Assembly: GCF_006715165.1 (NCBI RefSeq)
Contig: NZ_VFMS01000001.1
Span: 3,348,001-3,412,000 of the forward strand
Length of the DNA stretch: 64,000 bases
Direction of reading: 5' to 3'
Source of the DNA: Arthrobacter sp. SLBN-122
GTDB lineage: Bacteria > Actinomycetota > Actinomycetes > Actinomycetales > Micrococcaceae
Each line of letters begins with the position of its first letter. Position 1 is the first letter of the stretch. The position numbers and the translations under genes are program-made. Shown here piece by piece: positions 44,001 to 53,591 of this stretch. The notes below the pieces were generated by a model. That model did not search any database. It had not been told where the DNA came from and was given only the letters and a program-made list of their open reading frames with translations.

Positions 44001-47000
44001 AATCGCTTCGCCGGAGGCCAACAACCAGAAGCCCATCGCGGTGGACGACGCCGTGGATGTCAGGCCGGGCCGCAAGGTGGCCGTGGAGGCCCTGGCAAAC
44101 GATTCAGACCCCGACGGCGATCCGCTGAGCCTGGTTGCCGACGGCTTTGAGGCCAAGCCGGACCTCCAGGTGGAGGCAACGGACGGCGCCAAGGTGCTCT
44201 TCACAGCGCCCGGCACCGCCGGCAACGAGAGCATCAGCTATCGCATCCAGGACGACAAGAAGGCCTCCGCCAGCGCCGTGATCCGGGTCCGGATTAGCCC
44301 GGACGCCGAATTCAAGCGTCCCGTGGCCAAGGATGACCGGGTGACTGTGGCCGAAACCCTCGGCAAGACCGCAGTGGACGTCCCCGTCCTGAAAAACGAC
44401 TCGGATGCCGACGGCGTGGCCACCGACCTGAAAATCAGCCTGCCCGACGGCAACCCGAACGCCCGGACCGGCGACTCGGGCAACGTGGTGGTGACCCTCA
44501 CCCCTGAAGACCAGCTGATTCCCTACACCGTCACCGACATTGACGGCCTCACCTCCACCGCCCTGATGTGGATTCCCGGCCAGGGCGTGCAGTACCCCAC
44601 CCTGGCGAAGACCGACCCCGTTGAAGTCATGTCCGGCAAGGACGTCACCCTGGACCTGTCCGAATACGTCCGGGTCCGGAACGGCCGCACCGCCAGGATC
44701 ACCGTTGCTGATTCCGTGCGCGTCCAGGGCGGATCGCCGGAGGGCGTCATCCAGTCCGATGGCAAGGCCCTGCGCTACGCCGCGAAACCGGACTATGTGG
44801 GCCCCGGCTCCATCACCTTCGAGGTGACGGACGGCTCCGGACCCGATGACGGCGACGGCCTGAAATCCACGCTGGTGATCATGACCAAGGTGATCCCGGA
44901 CCCCAACGCCAACCACCCGCCCACGTTCAGCGGCACCTCCGTGGACGTCCCCAAGGCCGAACAGGCAACAGTGGACCTGGCAGGGCTGGCCAAGGACGTG
45001 GACGAACGGGACAAGGACAACCTCCGCTTCGAACTGGACGGGACCCTTCCCGCCGGCTTCAGCGCAAAGGTCGACGGCGCCACGCTCGCCCTCACTGCCG
45101 ACGGTTCCCTTGGGATCGGCGTCACCGGAAACATCCAGGTGAGGGTCACCGACGGCAGGTCACCGGCCGTGGGTGCCACCATCACCGCACGCCACGTTGC
45201 CTCCAACCGGCCCCTGCCGGTGGCCAACGATGATGCGGTGGACAAGGCCAACGCCGGGAAGACGGAACAGGTCAACGTCCTGGCCAACGACTTCAACCCC
45301 TTCCCGGACACGCCCCTGCGGATCGTTGGCGCCACGGTGGAGACGGGCTCCGCAGCCGGTCAGCCGGCCGTGTCGGGAGACAGCATCACCGTTACCCCGG
45401 CCGACGGGTACAAGGGCGTCATGGTAGTCCGCTACACCGTGGCCGACAAGACGGGCGACCTGTCCCGCCAGGTGGACGGGCGCCTGCGGCTCACCGTCCG
45501 GGGCAAACCCGACGCGCCTTCCGCCCCCAGCGCCACCGACGTCCGCAGCCGCACCGCCGTGCTCAAGTGGGCGCCGCCGTCGGACAACGGCGCCGCCATC
45601 ACCGGGTACACCGTCCGCTCAAACAACGGCTTCGAACAGAAGTGCCCCACCACCACCTGCACATTGAGCGGGCTCACCAACAACGTGAAGTACGTTTTCA
45701 CGGTGCTCGCCACCAACGAGGTGGGGGACTCGCAGGCTTCGCCGCAGTCCAACGAAATCCGGCCCGACGAGAAGCCGTCACCGCCGGATGCCCCCACGGT
45801 GAAGGCGGGCGACAAGACCATGGCGGTCACCTGGCCCGCGGCGAAGACCGAGGGCTCACCGGTGAAGCACTACAACCTGGAGATCTCGCCGCCGCCGGCC
45901 AGCGGGGTCGCGGTCAAGAACGAGGTCGCCGGGCTGAACTACACCTGGACCGGCCTCACCAACGGCGTCAAGTACAAGGTGCGGGCGCAGGCCGTCAACG
46001 AGCTAGGCGCCTCCGACTGGGGAACGTATTCTGCGGAGGACAATCCCGCCGGTGTCCCGGCGGCACCTGCAGCGCCTTCCTCTGCCGTCGCAGCATCCGT
46101 GGGGACCCAGAACCAGCTTCGGGTCACGTGGGCCGAACCCAACGCCAACGGTGACCCCATCAGCACCTACTACGTCACCATGAGCGGCGGCAATGCCCCC
46201 ACCCAGACACAGACCGTCCCCGGCAACGTCCGCACGGCAAACTTCACCGCCAACAATTCCGAGGCGGCCTACACCTTCACAGTGCAGGCCGAGAACAAGG
46301 CCGGAAAGGGAGCGGTCAGCCCACCGTCGGCACCCCGCCGCGCAACCGGCAAGCTGTCCCCGGTCTCCGGCGTCACGGCAACGCCCGCCAACACCGGCGG
46401 GGCAGGACGCGAAGTAACAGTGGACTTCCGCAGACTCACCGCGGCGGAACGCAACGGCTCTGCGGAGAACGAAGTCAGCTACACCTACAACGCCAGCAAT
46501 GGTGCCCGCGGACCCATCACTCCCGGGCAGACCATCGGGGGCTTCAGCAACGGCACAGCCGTCAGCATCACGGTCATCGCCAACTCCACGGTGGCACCGA
46601 GCTCGGACGGCAGCACACCCGCGACCACCACGCCCTACGGATCCCCGGGCACCCCCTCGGCGTCAGGCCAAAACGGCGGCGTGAACCAGAAGTCAGCCAC
46701 CCTCAACTGGTCCTCGCCGTCCACCAGCACCAATGACGTGGCGCAAACCAAGATCAGGATCAACAACGGCGGCTGGGAGAACGTTGCCCCGTCCGGCAGC
46801 AGGACGGTCAACACGGCAAACTTCGGTGACACCGTCACCATTGCAGTCCAGACCTTCAACTCCATGGGGACCGGCAGCGCGGTGGTCACGGCCAGTGCCA
46901 ACGCAGGCAAGCAGGGACTGTGGGAAACCCGGATCAAGACCTCCGACCCCAACTTCGAACGGACCTGTACTTTCACACAGGGCGGATCCAACTACCGGCC

Positions 47001-47238
47001 GTATCCGTACACCGACTGTGACGGTGTCAACGGGGACAGCCCACCCTGGTTCTACAAGGTCACCCAGGACCGCATCATGGTGGCGTGCTACATCGATCAG
47101 AGTGATAACTGGTCGGGCACCGGCATCATCCGCTGGTGGCGGGTCGAATCGGGTTCTGCACGGAACGTTGGCCGCTACGTTATCGCCGGACACACCACGC
47201 TTCCTGACCCCGCCGCGCTGGGAGCCCCACATTGCTAA
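41065..47238 (+). CDS. Giant surface-anchored Ig-like/fibronectin III repeat protein, copy 1
   Basis: The 2057-residue protein has an Arg-rich cytosolic N-terminus (about 28 residues), a single transmembrane anchor (about 30-50) and an extracellular region of about 360 residues resembling a propeller-like sensor. About ten bacterial Ig-like domains follow from about 410 to 1480, each marked by a (N/D)-D-x-D-P-x-G-D motif that suggests Ca2+ binding (LDNDSDPDGD at about 433, ANDSDPDGD at about 1012). Then come at least three FN3 domains (about 1485-1760) and a Cys-containing C-terminal domain ending GAPHC. It has no sortase motif. It heads the MoxR/FHA/kinase locus. The first kilobase of coding sequence is nearly identical to copy 2 and has odd codon use. 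It is probably an adhesin or envelope scaffold. Confidence 0.85.
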   Translation: MKRRGQARAQSPAYGAPRRRRWRRPRWFTGTAFGAVVAVVVTGAVLYPGFKTTEVELNDGGVWVVSKSKNAVGRLNYPSRVLDGAVTPASTTFDVLQHAGEVFVDDEAGSTLNQVSPANMRLGGDKQLPGAADVSFGARTISVTDAASGKVWAVSPSTVNGFDKEASEPVLVGSAGLVSAVGSDDRIYSADPKTGVVSVTGVDATGGVMSSESETWAGLRGAGDVQMTVVGDRPVVLDAAAGNLFLPGGKRLALEGARDAKLQQPGPGSDVVAVATRKALLKQPLDGGTAKTVAFDGEGVPAAPVQLGGCVHAAWSGANKYVRDCVNDGDDKKVDVPRASASPSYVFRVNRDLVVLNDVNSGNVWLVNQNMQLVNNWDDVIPPKETSDDADKDSADEVQQTVLPDRTKPNNAPVAKPDQFGIRAGKTTILPVLDNDSDPDGDVLTVRTPEGVRTGSVSPIYGSTGLQIAVPADKAGSETFKYTVDDGRGLSASADITLNIIPPGTNTAPRQKPNRNTMLVVQSGKAVTQNILPDWIDPDGDDLFAVSASSSDPLDQVRIRPDGQLTFQDSGAAPGRKVLTVSVSDGQSTAEGKVTVDVRSPGALPPIANADHVVAVAGTDTVITPLKNDSDPQGGTLRLAQATPDAESTATLNPDQQTFTFNSSTLGAHYVSYLATNGPASAQQLVRVDVVPGTDEGAPVAVRDTALLPTGGDVLVDVLGNDSDPSGGVLVVQSVTADAGLPVSVAVLDHSVVRITDIRAEGQLTVRYTVSNGRSSATGEISVLIVPAPAKLQAPQAKPDEATVRVNDVVTIPVLANDADPNGSKLTLLPELAQQPDAADGRMFVAGDQLRFVAGPEAKTVYAIYKVQNESGQVDSQQVTIRIRARDDDRNSRPEPRNLTARVVAGMTVKVPVPLDGIDADGDSVQLIGIDKAPAMGTAVVRDGYLEFTAAGDAAGTDSFTYRVRDRIGAENTGTVIVGIASPEANNQKPIAVDDAVDVRPGRKVAVEALANDSDPDGDPLSLVADGFEAKPDLQVEATDGAKVLFTAPGTAGNESISYRIQDDKKASASAVIRVRISPDAEFKRPVAKDDRVTVAETLGKTAVDVPVLKNDSDADGVATDLKISLPDGNPNARTGDSGNVVVTLTPEDQLIPYTVTDIDGLTSTALMWIPGQGVQYPTLAKTDPVEVMSGKDVTLDLSEYVRVRNGRTARITVADSVRVQGGSPEGVIQSDGKALRYAAKPDYVGPGSITFEVTDGSGPDDGDGLKSTLVIMTKVIPDPNANHPPTFSGTSVDVPKAEQATVDLAGLAKDVDERDKDNLRFELDGTLPAGFSAKVDGATLALTADGSLGIGVTGNIQVRVTDGRSPAVGATITARHVASNRPLPVANDDAVDKANAGKTEQVNVLANDFNPFPDTPLRIVGATVETGSAAGQPAVSGDSITVTPADGYKGVMVVRYTVADKTGDLSRQVDGRLRLTVRGKPDAPSAPSATDVRSRTAVLKWAPPSDNGAAITGYTVRSNNGFEQKCPTTTCTLSGLTNNVKYVFTVLATNEVGDSQASPQSNEIRPDEKPSPPDAPTVKAGDKTMAVTWPAAKTEGSPVKHYNLEISPPPASGVAVKNEVAGLNYTWTGLTNGVKYKVRAQAVNELGASDWGTYSAEDNPAGVPAAPAAPSSAVAASVGTQNQLRVTWAEPNANGDPISTYYVTMSGGNAPTQTQTVPGNVRTANFTANNSEAAYTFTVQAENKAGKGAVSPPSAPRRATGKLSPVSGVTATPANTGGAGREVTVDFRRLTAAERNGSAENEVSYTYNASNGARGPITPGQTIGGFSNGTAVSITVIANSTVAPSSDGSTPATTTPYGSPGTPSASGQNGGVNQKSATLNWSSPSTSTNDVAQTKIRINNGGWENVAPSGSRTVNTANFGDTVTIAVQTFNSMGTGSAVVTASANAGKQGLWETRIKTSDPNFERTCTFTQGGSNYRPYPYTDCDGVNGDSPPWFYKVTQDRIMVACYIDQSDNWSGTGIIRWWRVESGSARNVGRYVIAGHTTLPDPAALGAPHC
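41150..42215 (+). repeat. Near-identical 1-kb block, copy 1
   Basis: This block aligns without any indel to 47441-48506 (constant offset 6291). It includes an exact run of 109 bases (41387-41495). Codons here end mostly in G or T (TTG, GTG, GGT), unlike the C-ending codons on either side. Confidence 0.9.
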
Positions 47239-47385
47239 GGGGATCAGGGCAGCGCGACGCGGGCAGTTGTCCCCATCGCGGGGGTTGCAACGGTTCGGTA
47301 GGCTTGCGCCGGGGAAAAGAGAGCGTCGTACCGGTCTCTGAACTGGCCGTCCTGCGGCCACACAATCTGAGGGAAAAGTAACGCT

Positions 47386-50300
47386 GTGACAACTCTGCTG
47401 GGGAAGCTTGGGCTGAAGAAGCGACATAGGAAACTCGCCTCGGGCACTGCGTTTGGTGCTGTGGTGGCTGTTGTGGTGACGGGTGCTGTGTTGTATCCGG
47501 GGTTTAAGACCACTGAGGTTGAGTTGAATGACGGTGGCGTGTGGGTGGTGTCGAAGGCCAAGAATGCTGTGGGGCGGTTGAATTATCCGTCGCGGGTGTT
47601 GGATGGGGCGGTGACTCCGGCGTCGACGACGTTTGATGTGTTGCAGCATGCCGGTGAGGTGTTTGTTGAGGATGGGACTGGTTCGACGTTGAACCAGGTG
47701 TCGCCGGCGAATATGCGATTGGGTGGGGACAAGCAGTTGCCGGGGGCGGCTGATGTGAGTTTTGGTGCCCGGACGATTTCGGTGACGGATGCGGGGTCCG
47801 GGAAGGTATGGGCGGTGTCGCCGTCCACGGTTAACGGCTTCGACAAGGAGGCGTCGGAGCCGGTGATGGTGGGGTCGGCGGGGATTGTCTCTGTGGTGGG
47901 TTCTGATGACCGGATCTATTCGGCGGATCCGAAGACCGGCACCGTGACGGTGACCGGGGTGGATGCCAACGGTGCGGTGACGTCCTCGGATTCCAGTACC
48001 TGGGATGGGCTTAAGGGTGCCGGGGATTTGCAGATGACGGTGGTGGGGGACCAGCCGGTGGTGCTTGATGCTGCGGCGGGGAACCTGTTTTTGCCGGGCG
48101 GTAAGCGGTTGGTGTTGGAGAATGCGCGGGATGCGAAGCTGCAGCAGGCCGGGCCGGGCAGTGATGTTGTGGCGGTTTCGACGCAGAAGGCGTTGGTGAA
48201 GCAGCCTCTGGACGGGGGTACTGCCCGGACGGTGACGTTCGACGGTGAGGGGGTTCCGGCTGCTCCGGTGCAGTTGGGCGGGTGCGTGCATGCGGCGTGG
48301 TCGGGTTCGAACAAGTATGTCCGGGACTGCACCAATGATGGGGATGACAAGAAGGTGGACGTGCCTAAGGCGAGTGCGTCGCCGTCGTATGTTTTCCGGG
48401 TGAACCGGGACCTGGTGGTCCTCAATGACGTGAACTCGGGCAATGTGTGGCTGGTGAACCAGAACATGCAGCTGGTCAACAACTGGGACGACGTCGTGCC
48501 GCCCAAGAACCAGTCCGACGACCAGGACCAGGAGTCGGCTGACAACAACACCATCAACGTCCTGCCGGACCGCACCAAGCCCAACCGGCCGCCGGAAACC
48601 AAGCCCGACGCCGTCGGCGTCCGTCCGGGCCGCACCACTATCCTGAGCGTCCTGGACAACGACTCCGATCCTGACGGCGACGTCCTGACGGCTGCCGTGG
48701 CGGCAGACGCCGGCCCCAAGTCGGGCACCCTGGAAAGCATTTACGGCGGGACGGCGTTCCAGATCACCGTCCCCGCGGACGCCAAGCCAGGCACGGAGAC
48801 CTTCAACTACAGCGCCTCCGACGGCCGCGGCCTCTCCGCCACCGGCCAGGTGACGCTGGCCGTGGTGGGACCCGACGAAAACAAGCCGCCCAAGTTCAAG
48901 CGCGGTGAGGACACCACCATGCTGGTGGAACAGGGCAAGACCGTCAGCCAGAACATCCTCACCGACTGGATCGACCCCGACGGCGACGACTTGGTCCTGC
49001 TTGACGCCAAGGCCGACAACGACCAGGACCAGGTCAAGGTCCGCCGTGACGGGCTGCTCACCTTCCAGGATTCCGGCGCCACCGCAGGCAAGAAGAACGT
49101 CCAGGTCACCATCTGGGACGGCCGCGCCACCGTGACCGGCAAGGTTGTGGTCAACGTCCAGCCGCCCGGAGCCCTGGCACCGGTGGTCAACGCCGACCAC
49201 GTCACCGCCGTGGTGGGGCAGGACCTGGTCATCTCCCCGTTGAAGAACGACGTGGACCCCAACGGAGGTGCCCTCCGCCTGGCACAGGTGGAGGCCAACG
49301 GTCCTGCCGACCTTGGCCCCGTCACCGACGGCGGCACATTCACTTTCCGCAGCACCACCCCCGGCCCGGTCTACCTGACCTACATTGCCAGCAACGGGCC
49401 GCAAAGCAGCCAGGGCCTCATCCGCGTGGACGTGGAATCCGGCAACGACGGCGGCGATCCCGTGGCGGTGCATGACGTTGCCCTGATGCCCACGGGCGGA
49501 AGCGTGCTGCTGGACCCCCTGGCCAACGACTCCGACCCCTCCGGCGGGGTACTGGTGCTGCAGTCCGTGAAGCTTCCGGACAACGCGACGGTCTCCGTCA
49601 GCGTGATCAACCACAGCGTCCTGCGGATCACCGACATCCTGGGGACCAAGGATCCCATCCTGTTCGAATACACCATGTCCAACGGCAAGAAGTCTGCCAC
49701 CGGCAGCGTGTCAGTGGTGCCCGTCCCGGCGCCGGCCGTTGTGGAAGCGCCGCAACCCAAACCGGACGAAGTGAATGTGCGCGTCAATGACGTGGTCACC
49801 ATCCCGGTGCTGGATAACGACACCCACCCGCAGGGCCAGGAACTCACCGTGGACCCCGTCCTGCCGCAGGCGGTTGATCCTGCCGACGGCAAGAGCTTCG
49901 TCTCCGAGAACACCCTCCGCTTCATCGCGGGCAGCCAGCCCAAGACCGTCCGTGCCATCTACAACGCGGTGGATCCGCAGGGCCAGAAGAGCGCCGCTGC
50001 CGTGACCATCCACATCCTTCCGCTCGAAGGCGCCCAGAACTCCCGGCCCCAGCCGCGGAACCTGACGGCCCGCGTGGTGGCTGCCGGCACGGTCCGCATC
50101 CCGGTTCCCTTGGACGGGATTGATCCCGACGGCGACTCCGTGCAGCTGACCGGCATCGACAGCACCCCAGCCATGGGAACCGCCACTGTCGGCAGCAACT
50201 TCATCGACTTCACCGCCGCGGGGGACGGCACCGGTACCGACACCTTCCGCTACAAGGTGGTGGACCGCCAAGGCGCCGTAAACACGGGCACCGTGACCGT

Positions 50301-53300
50301 GGGCATCGCTCCCCGGGGCGAGATGAACCAGAAGCCCACCCCGGTGGACGACGAGGTCCGGGTGCGTCCGGGGCGGCAGATCGCCGTCGACGCGACCGCC
50401 AACGACACCGATCCCGACGGCGACCGCATCCGCATCCTGACGGACGGAGTCGAGGCCGACCCCGCCCTGCAGGCGAACGTCAGCAAGAACAGCGGCCGCA
50501 TCATCCTCCTTGCCCCCAACGAGGCCGGGACGGTCAATGTCCGCTACACCATCGCCGACGACCGGGACGCAACAGCCCAGGCCACGATCCGGCTGGTGGT
50601 TGACAATAACGTGCCGCTGAAGGCCCCCATTGCCCGCGACGACCGGGTGACCTCGGCACAGGCCATGGGCAAGACCGCCGTGGACGTGCCCGTCCTCAAG
50701 AACGATGAGGACCCGGACGGCGTGGGCGAGAACCTCAAGATCAGCACTGAGGCCGCCACCGCCCGTCCGGGCGGCAACGGCAACGTGCTGGTGGACCTCA
50801 CCGAACAGCCGCAGCTCATCCCGTATACCGTGGAAGACGTTGACGGCCAGCAGTCCACGGCCATCATCTGGGTACCGGGCCTGGGCCAGCAGGTTCCTAC
50901 CTTGGCCAAGGACGAGGTCATTGAGGTTGTTGCCGGGCAGTCCGTCGACGTCGACCTCAAGGAATGGGTGAAGGTACGTGAAGGCCGGTCGCCCCGGCTG
51001 ACCCAGGCGGACCGGATCAAGCTCATCGGAGCCGACGGCGGCGATCCCATCATCCGGGACGGTGCCGGCCTGAAATATACCGCAGGTGCTGACTACGTCG
51101 GCCCCGGGTCGCTCACGTTCGAGGTTACCGACGGTACTGGCCCGGATGACCCCGCCGGTCTGAAATCAACCTTGAGCATCCGTACCAAAGTCCTGCCGAA
51201 CCCCAACAAGAACAACCCGCCGGAGCTGCTTGGCGCCAATGTGGACGTTCCCAAGGGTGACTCGGCCAGCACTGACCTGGGCAAGCTGACCTCCGACCCC
51301 GACCAGGACGACGTCGAGAAGATGAATTATGAGCTGGTGGGGGATTCACCCGGCGGCTTCAACGTCCGCGTCGAAGGCGCGGCGCTGAAGGTTTCGGCGG
51401 CAGAGTCCACGGCCACCGGAACCCGGGCGGCCGTGCAGGTGAAGGCGACGGATCCGCGCGGGCTTGAAGCCACGGCCACGTACCAGCTTGCCGTGACCGC
51501 CTCCAACCGGCCCAAGCCCGTTGCCAACGACGACGTGCAGGACAACGCCGCCGCCGGCAAGCCGGTGACCATCAACGTCCTTGCCAATGACGCCAACCCG
51601 TTCCCGGAAACACCGCTGAAGATCATCGCGGCAAACACCGAAACGGGAAGCGGCAACGTGGACGTCAACGGGGACTCGGTCACCGTTACCCCTGCTCCGG
51701 GCTTCACCGGAACCCTGGTGGTGGCGTACACGGTGGAGGACAAGACGCGGGACAGCTCACGGCATGCCACGGCACGCCTCCGGCTCACCGTCAAGGACAA
51801 GCCGGCGGCGCCGACCACGCCGCAGGCACAGAGCGTGGGCGACCAGACCGCGTTGCTCAATTGGTCCGCGCCGGCCGATAAGGGCTCAGTCATCACCAAG
51901 TACACGGTGTACGGGGAAGGTGGCTTCCGGCAGGACTGTGCGGCCAACACCTGTACGCTGAACGGCCTCACGAACAACACCACCTACCACTTCCAGGTGA
52001 CGGCCACCAACGAGTTCGGTGATTCCGAGCGGTCCCCGGCCTCTGCCGATGTCCGCCCCGACGTGAAGCCGGATACCCCGCTGGCGCCGTCGCTGAAGTT
52101 CGGCGACAAGCAGCTTGCTGTCAACTGGGCCGCTCCGGCCAGCAAGGGCTCGCCCGTGAAGTCCTATGACCTGGAAATTTCGCCTGCTCCTGCCGGGCAG
52201 AATGCCCAGATCCAGGGACTGACGTCCGTCAGCTACGTGTGGAAGGGGCTGCAGAACGGCGTCTCCTACAAGGTCCGCGTTTTGGCCCGGAACGATGCCA
52301 AGGACCCGTCCGAGTGGAGTGCGTATTCGGCGGCTGAAGTCCCGGCCGGTGTGCCCGCCACTCCGGCTGCACCGAGTGTGGCCCAGGCAACTCCGGTTGG
52401 TTCCCAAAGCCAGCTCCGCGTCGTGTGGACGGCACCCAACAACAACGGTGATGCCGTATCCGCCTACACGCTGACCACCCTCCGCGGCGGTGCCGCCATC
52501 GCAAGCCAGCAGGTGGCAGGCACTTCGCAGAACGTGACAGTGGACAACTCCGAGTCCAGCTACACGTTCACGGTGTCGGCTACGAACAAGGCCGGAACCG
52601 GCGCCACCAGCGCGCCCTCAGCAGCCACGCGTGCGGTGGGCAAGCCCGGAACAGTGGGAGCGCCCTCGGCCACCCTGGTGGATACCAACGCCGATGGCGG
52701 CAAGATCGATGTCCGGTTTACGCAGTTGACGGACGCCCAGCGCAACGGCTCATCGCCGACGGAGATCACCTACCGCTACAGCCTGACGTCCGGAGGTGGG
52801 TCCGGCACCATCCCTGCAGGCGGAGGCGTGGTTGCGGCAGCCAACGGCACCCAGACATCTGTGGTGGTGTGGGCGGTCTCCTCCAGCAGCACCTCGGCGG
52901 GTGACGCCAGCGCCCCGTCGAACGCCGTCAACCCCTACGGTCTCGCTTTTGCCCCCACCGTCTCCGGCAGCAACAGCAGCGGCGTCGGTGACCAGACCGT
53001 GTCCTGGACGTGGAACCAGCCAAGCGGCAACGGCCGTGCGGTGACCGGTTACCGGTACAGCCTGGACAACGGTCCATGGCAGGACACCACCCAGCGGAGC
53101 TTCTCCAAGAAAGTCGGTTACAGCGAGACGCACAAGCTCGAGGTCCGCGCCGTGAGTGCCGGACAACCCGGGCGGATCGGCAGTGACACGTCCCGCAGCG
53201 GGGCCGAACCGCCGCCGCCGGTACCGACGTCCTGGAACATCACCGCCAGCCCCACGCGAAGCTGCACCGAGCCCCGGCAGGGAACCGACAGTTTCGTCGA

Positions 53301-53511
53301 CGGCAACCCGTCCCAGTGCAATGGCGCGGGCAAGTGGCTGGACGCCGGGGCGCCCGCCACGACCGACCGTTACCAGGTCTGGTACAAGACCTCCAACAAC
53401 CCCACCGGCATCTGGTACCACCTGACCTCCGGCATGGCATCCGGCAACTGGCTCCGCTGTGACACCTCAAATATCGGCTGCAACCCGCCCAAGGACATGC
53501 CGAACCGCTAG
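47386..53511 (+). CDS. Giant surface-anchored Ig-like/fibronectin III repeat protein, copy 2
   Basis: The 2041-residue paralogue of the preceding gene keeps the same order: a short basic N-terminus (MTTLLGKLGLKKRHRK), one transmembrane helix, an extracellular sensor-like region nearly identical to copy 1, about ten Ig-like domains with DND-DPDGD motifs, FN3 domains, and a Cys-containing C-terminus. The C-terminal 100 residues differ wholly from copy 1 (PPPPVPTSWNI onward), so the exposed tips probably have different ligands. The GTG start has only a distant GAGGGA. It lies 147 bases after copy 1 and 80 before moxR. Function is inferred as an envelope adhesin or assembly substrate of the downstream genes. 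Confidence 0.85.
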   Translation: MTTLLGKLGLKKRHRKLASGTAFGAVVAVVVTGAVLYPGFKTTEVELNDGGVWVVSKAKNAVGRLNYPSRVLDGAVTPASTTFDVLQHAGEVFVEDGTGSTLNQVSPANMRLGGDKQLPGAADVSFGARTISVTDAGSGKVWAVSPSTVNGFDKEASEPVMVGSAGIVSVVGSDDRIYSADPKTGTVTVTGVDANGAVTSSDSSTWDGLKGAGDLQMTVVGDQPVVLDAAAGNLFLPGGKRLVLENARDAKLQQAGPGSDVVAVSTQKALVKQPLDGGTARTVTFDGEGVPAAPVQLGGCVHAAWSGSNKYVRDCTNDGDDKKVDVPKASASPSYVFRVNRDLVVLNDVNSGNVWLVNQNMQLVNNWDDVVPPKNQSDDQDQESADNNTINVLPDRTKPNRPPETKPDAVGVRPGRTTILSVLDNDSDPDGDVLTAAVAADAGPKSGTLESIYGGTAFQITVPADAKPGTETFNYSASDGRGLSATGQVTLAVVGPDENKPPKFKRGEDTTMLVEQGKTVSQNILTDWIDPDGDDLVLLDAKADNDQDQVKVRRDGLLTFQDSGATAGKKNVQVTIWDGRATVTGKVVVNVQPPGALAPVVNADHVTAVVGQDLVISPLKNDVDPNGGALRLAQVEANGPADLGPVTDGGTFTFRSTTPGPVYLTYIASNGPQSSQGLIRVDVESGNDGGDPVAVHDVALMPTGGSVLLDPLANDSDPSGGVLVLQSVKLPDNATVSVSVINHSVLRITDILGTKDPILFEYTMSNGKKSATGSVSVVPVPAPAVVEAPQPKPDEVNVRVNDVVTIPVLDNDTHPQGQELTVDPVLPQAVDPADGKSFVSENTLRFIAGSQPKTVRAIYNAVDPQGQKSAAAVTIHILPLEGAQNSRPQPRNLTARVVAAGTVRIPVPLDGIDPDGDSVQLTGIDSTPAMGTATVGSNFIDFTAAGDGTGTDTFRYKVVDRQGAVNTGTVTVGIAPRGEMNQKPTPVDDEVRVRPGRQIAVDATANDTDPDGDRIRILTDGVEADPALQANVSKNSGRIILLAPNEAGTVNVRYTIADDRDATAQATIRLVVDNNVPLKAPIARDDRVTSAQAMGKTAVDVPVLKNDEDPDGVGENLKISTEAATARPGGNGNVLVDLTEQPQLIPYTVEDVDGQQSTAIIWVPGLGQQVPTLAKDEVIEVVAGQSVDVDLKEWVKVREGRSPRLTQADRIKLIGADGGDPIIRDGAGLKYTAGADYVGPGSLTFEVTDGTGPDDPAGLKSTLSIRTKVLPNPNKNNPPELLGANVDVPKGDSASTDLGKLTSDPDQDDVEKMNYELVGDSPGGFNVRVEGAALKVSAAESTATGTRAAVQVKATDPRGLEATATYQLAVTASNRPKPVANDDVQDNAAAGKPVTINVLANDANPFPETPLKIIAANTETGSGNVDVNGDSVTVTPAPGFTGTLVVAYTVEDKTRDSSRHATARLRLTVKDKPAAPTTPQAQSVGDQTALLNWSAPADKGSVITKYTVYGEGGFRQDCAANTCTLNGLTNNTTYHFQVTATNEFGDSERSPASADVRPDVKPDTPLAPSLKFGDKQLAVNWAAPASKGSPVKSYDLEISPAPAGQNAQIQGLTSVSYVWKGLQNGVSYKVRVLARNDAKDPSEWSAYSAAEVPAGVPATPAAPSVAQATPVGSQSQLRVVWTAPNNNGDAVSAYTLTTLRGGAAIASQQVAGTSQNVTVDNSESSYTFTVSATNKAGTGATSAPSAATRAVGKPGTVGAPSATLVDTNADGGKIDVRFTQLTDAQRNGSSPTEITYRYSLTSGGGSGTIPAGGGVVAAANGTQTSVVVWAVSSSSTSAGDASAPSNAVNPYGLAFAPTVSGSNSSGVGDQTVSWTWNQPSGNGRAVTGYRYSLDNGPWQDTTQRSFSKKVGYSETHKLEVRAVSAGQPGRIGSDTSRSGAEPPPPVPTSWNITASPTRSCTEPRQGTDSFVDGNPSQCNGAGKWLDAGAPATTDRYQVWYKTSNNPTGIWYHLTSGMASGNWLRCDTSNIGCNPPKDMPNR
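47441..48506 (+). repeat. Near-identical 1-kb block, copy 2
   Basis: The partner of 41150-42215, with no gaps. Identity falls and codon use returns to GC-rich C-ending codons just after 48490, although the reading frames remain collinear for longer. Confidence 0.9.
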
Positions 53512-53591
53512 CACCACACCGCATCCCACGGCACGGCCCGGAGCCTCCGGGCGGTGCAACCAATTTGACCCAGTAGAAGGAAACAACTTTC

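Noticed and set aside
46693..49614. Long leftward open frame across the junction of the two giant genes
   Set aside because: Antisense shadow, with Arg/His-rich low-complexity product and no motif; it conflicts with two well-supported forward genes.
41065..53511. Two giant genes as a frameshifted or assembly-duplicated single gene
   Set aside because: Both frames are intact over 6 kb, and only the first kilobase is nearly identical; the remainder is clearly diverged, so an assembly artefact is unlikely.
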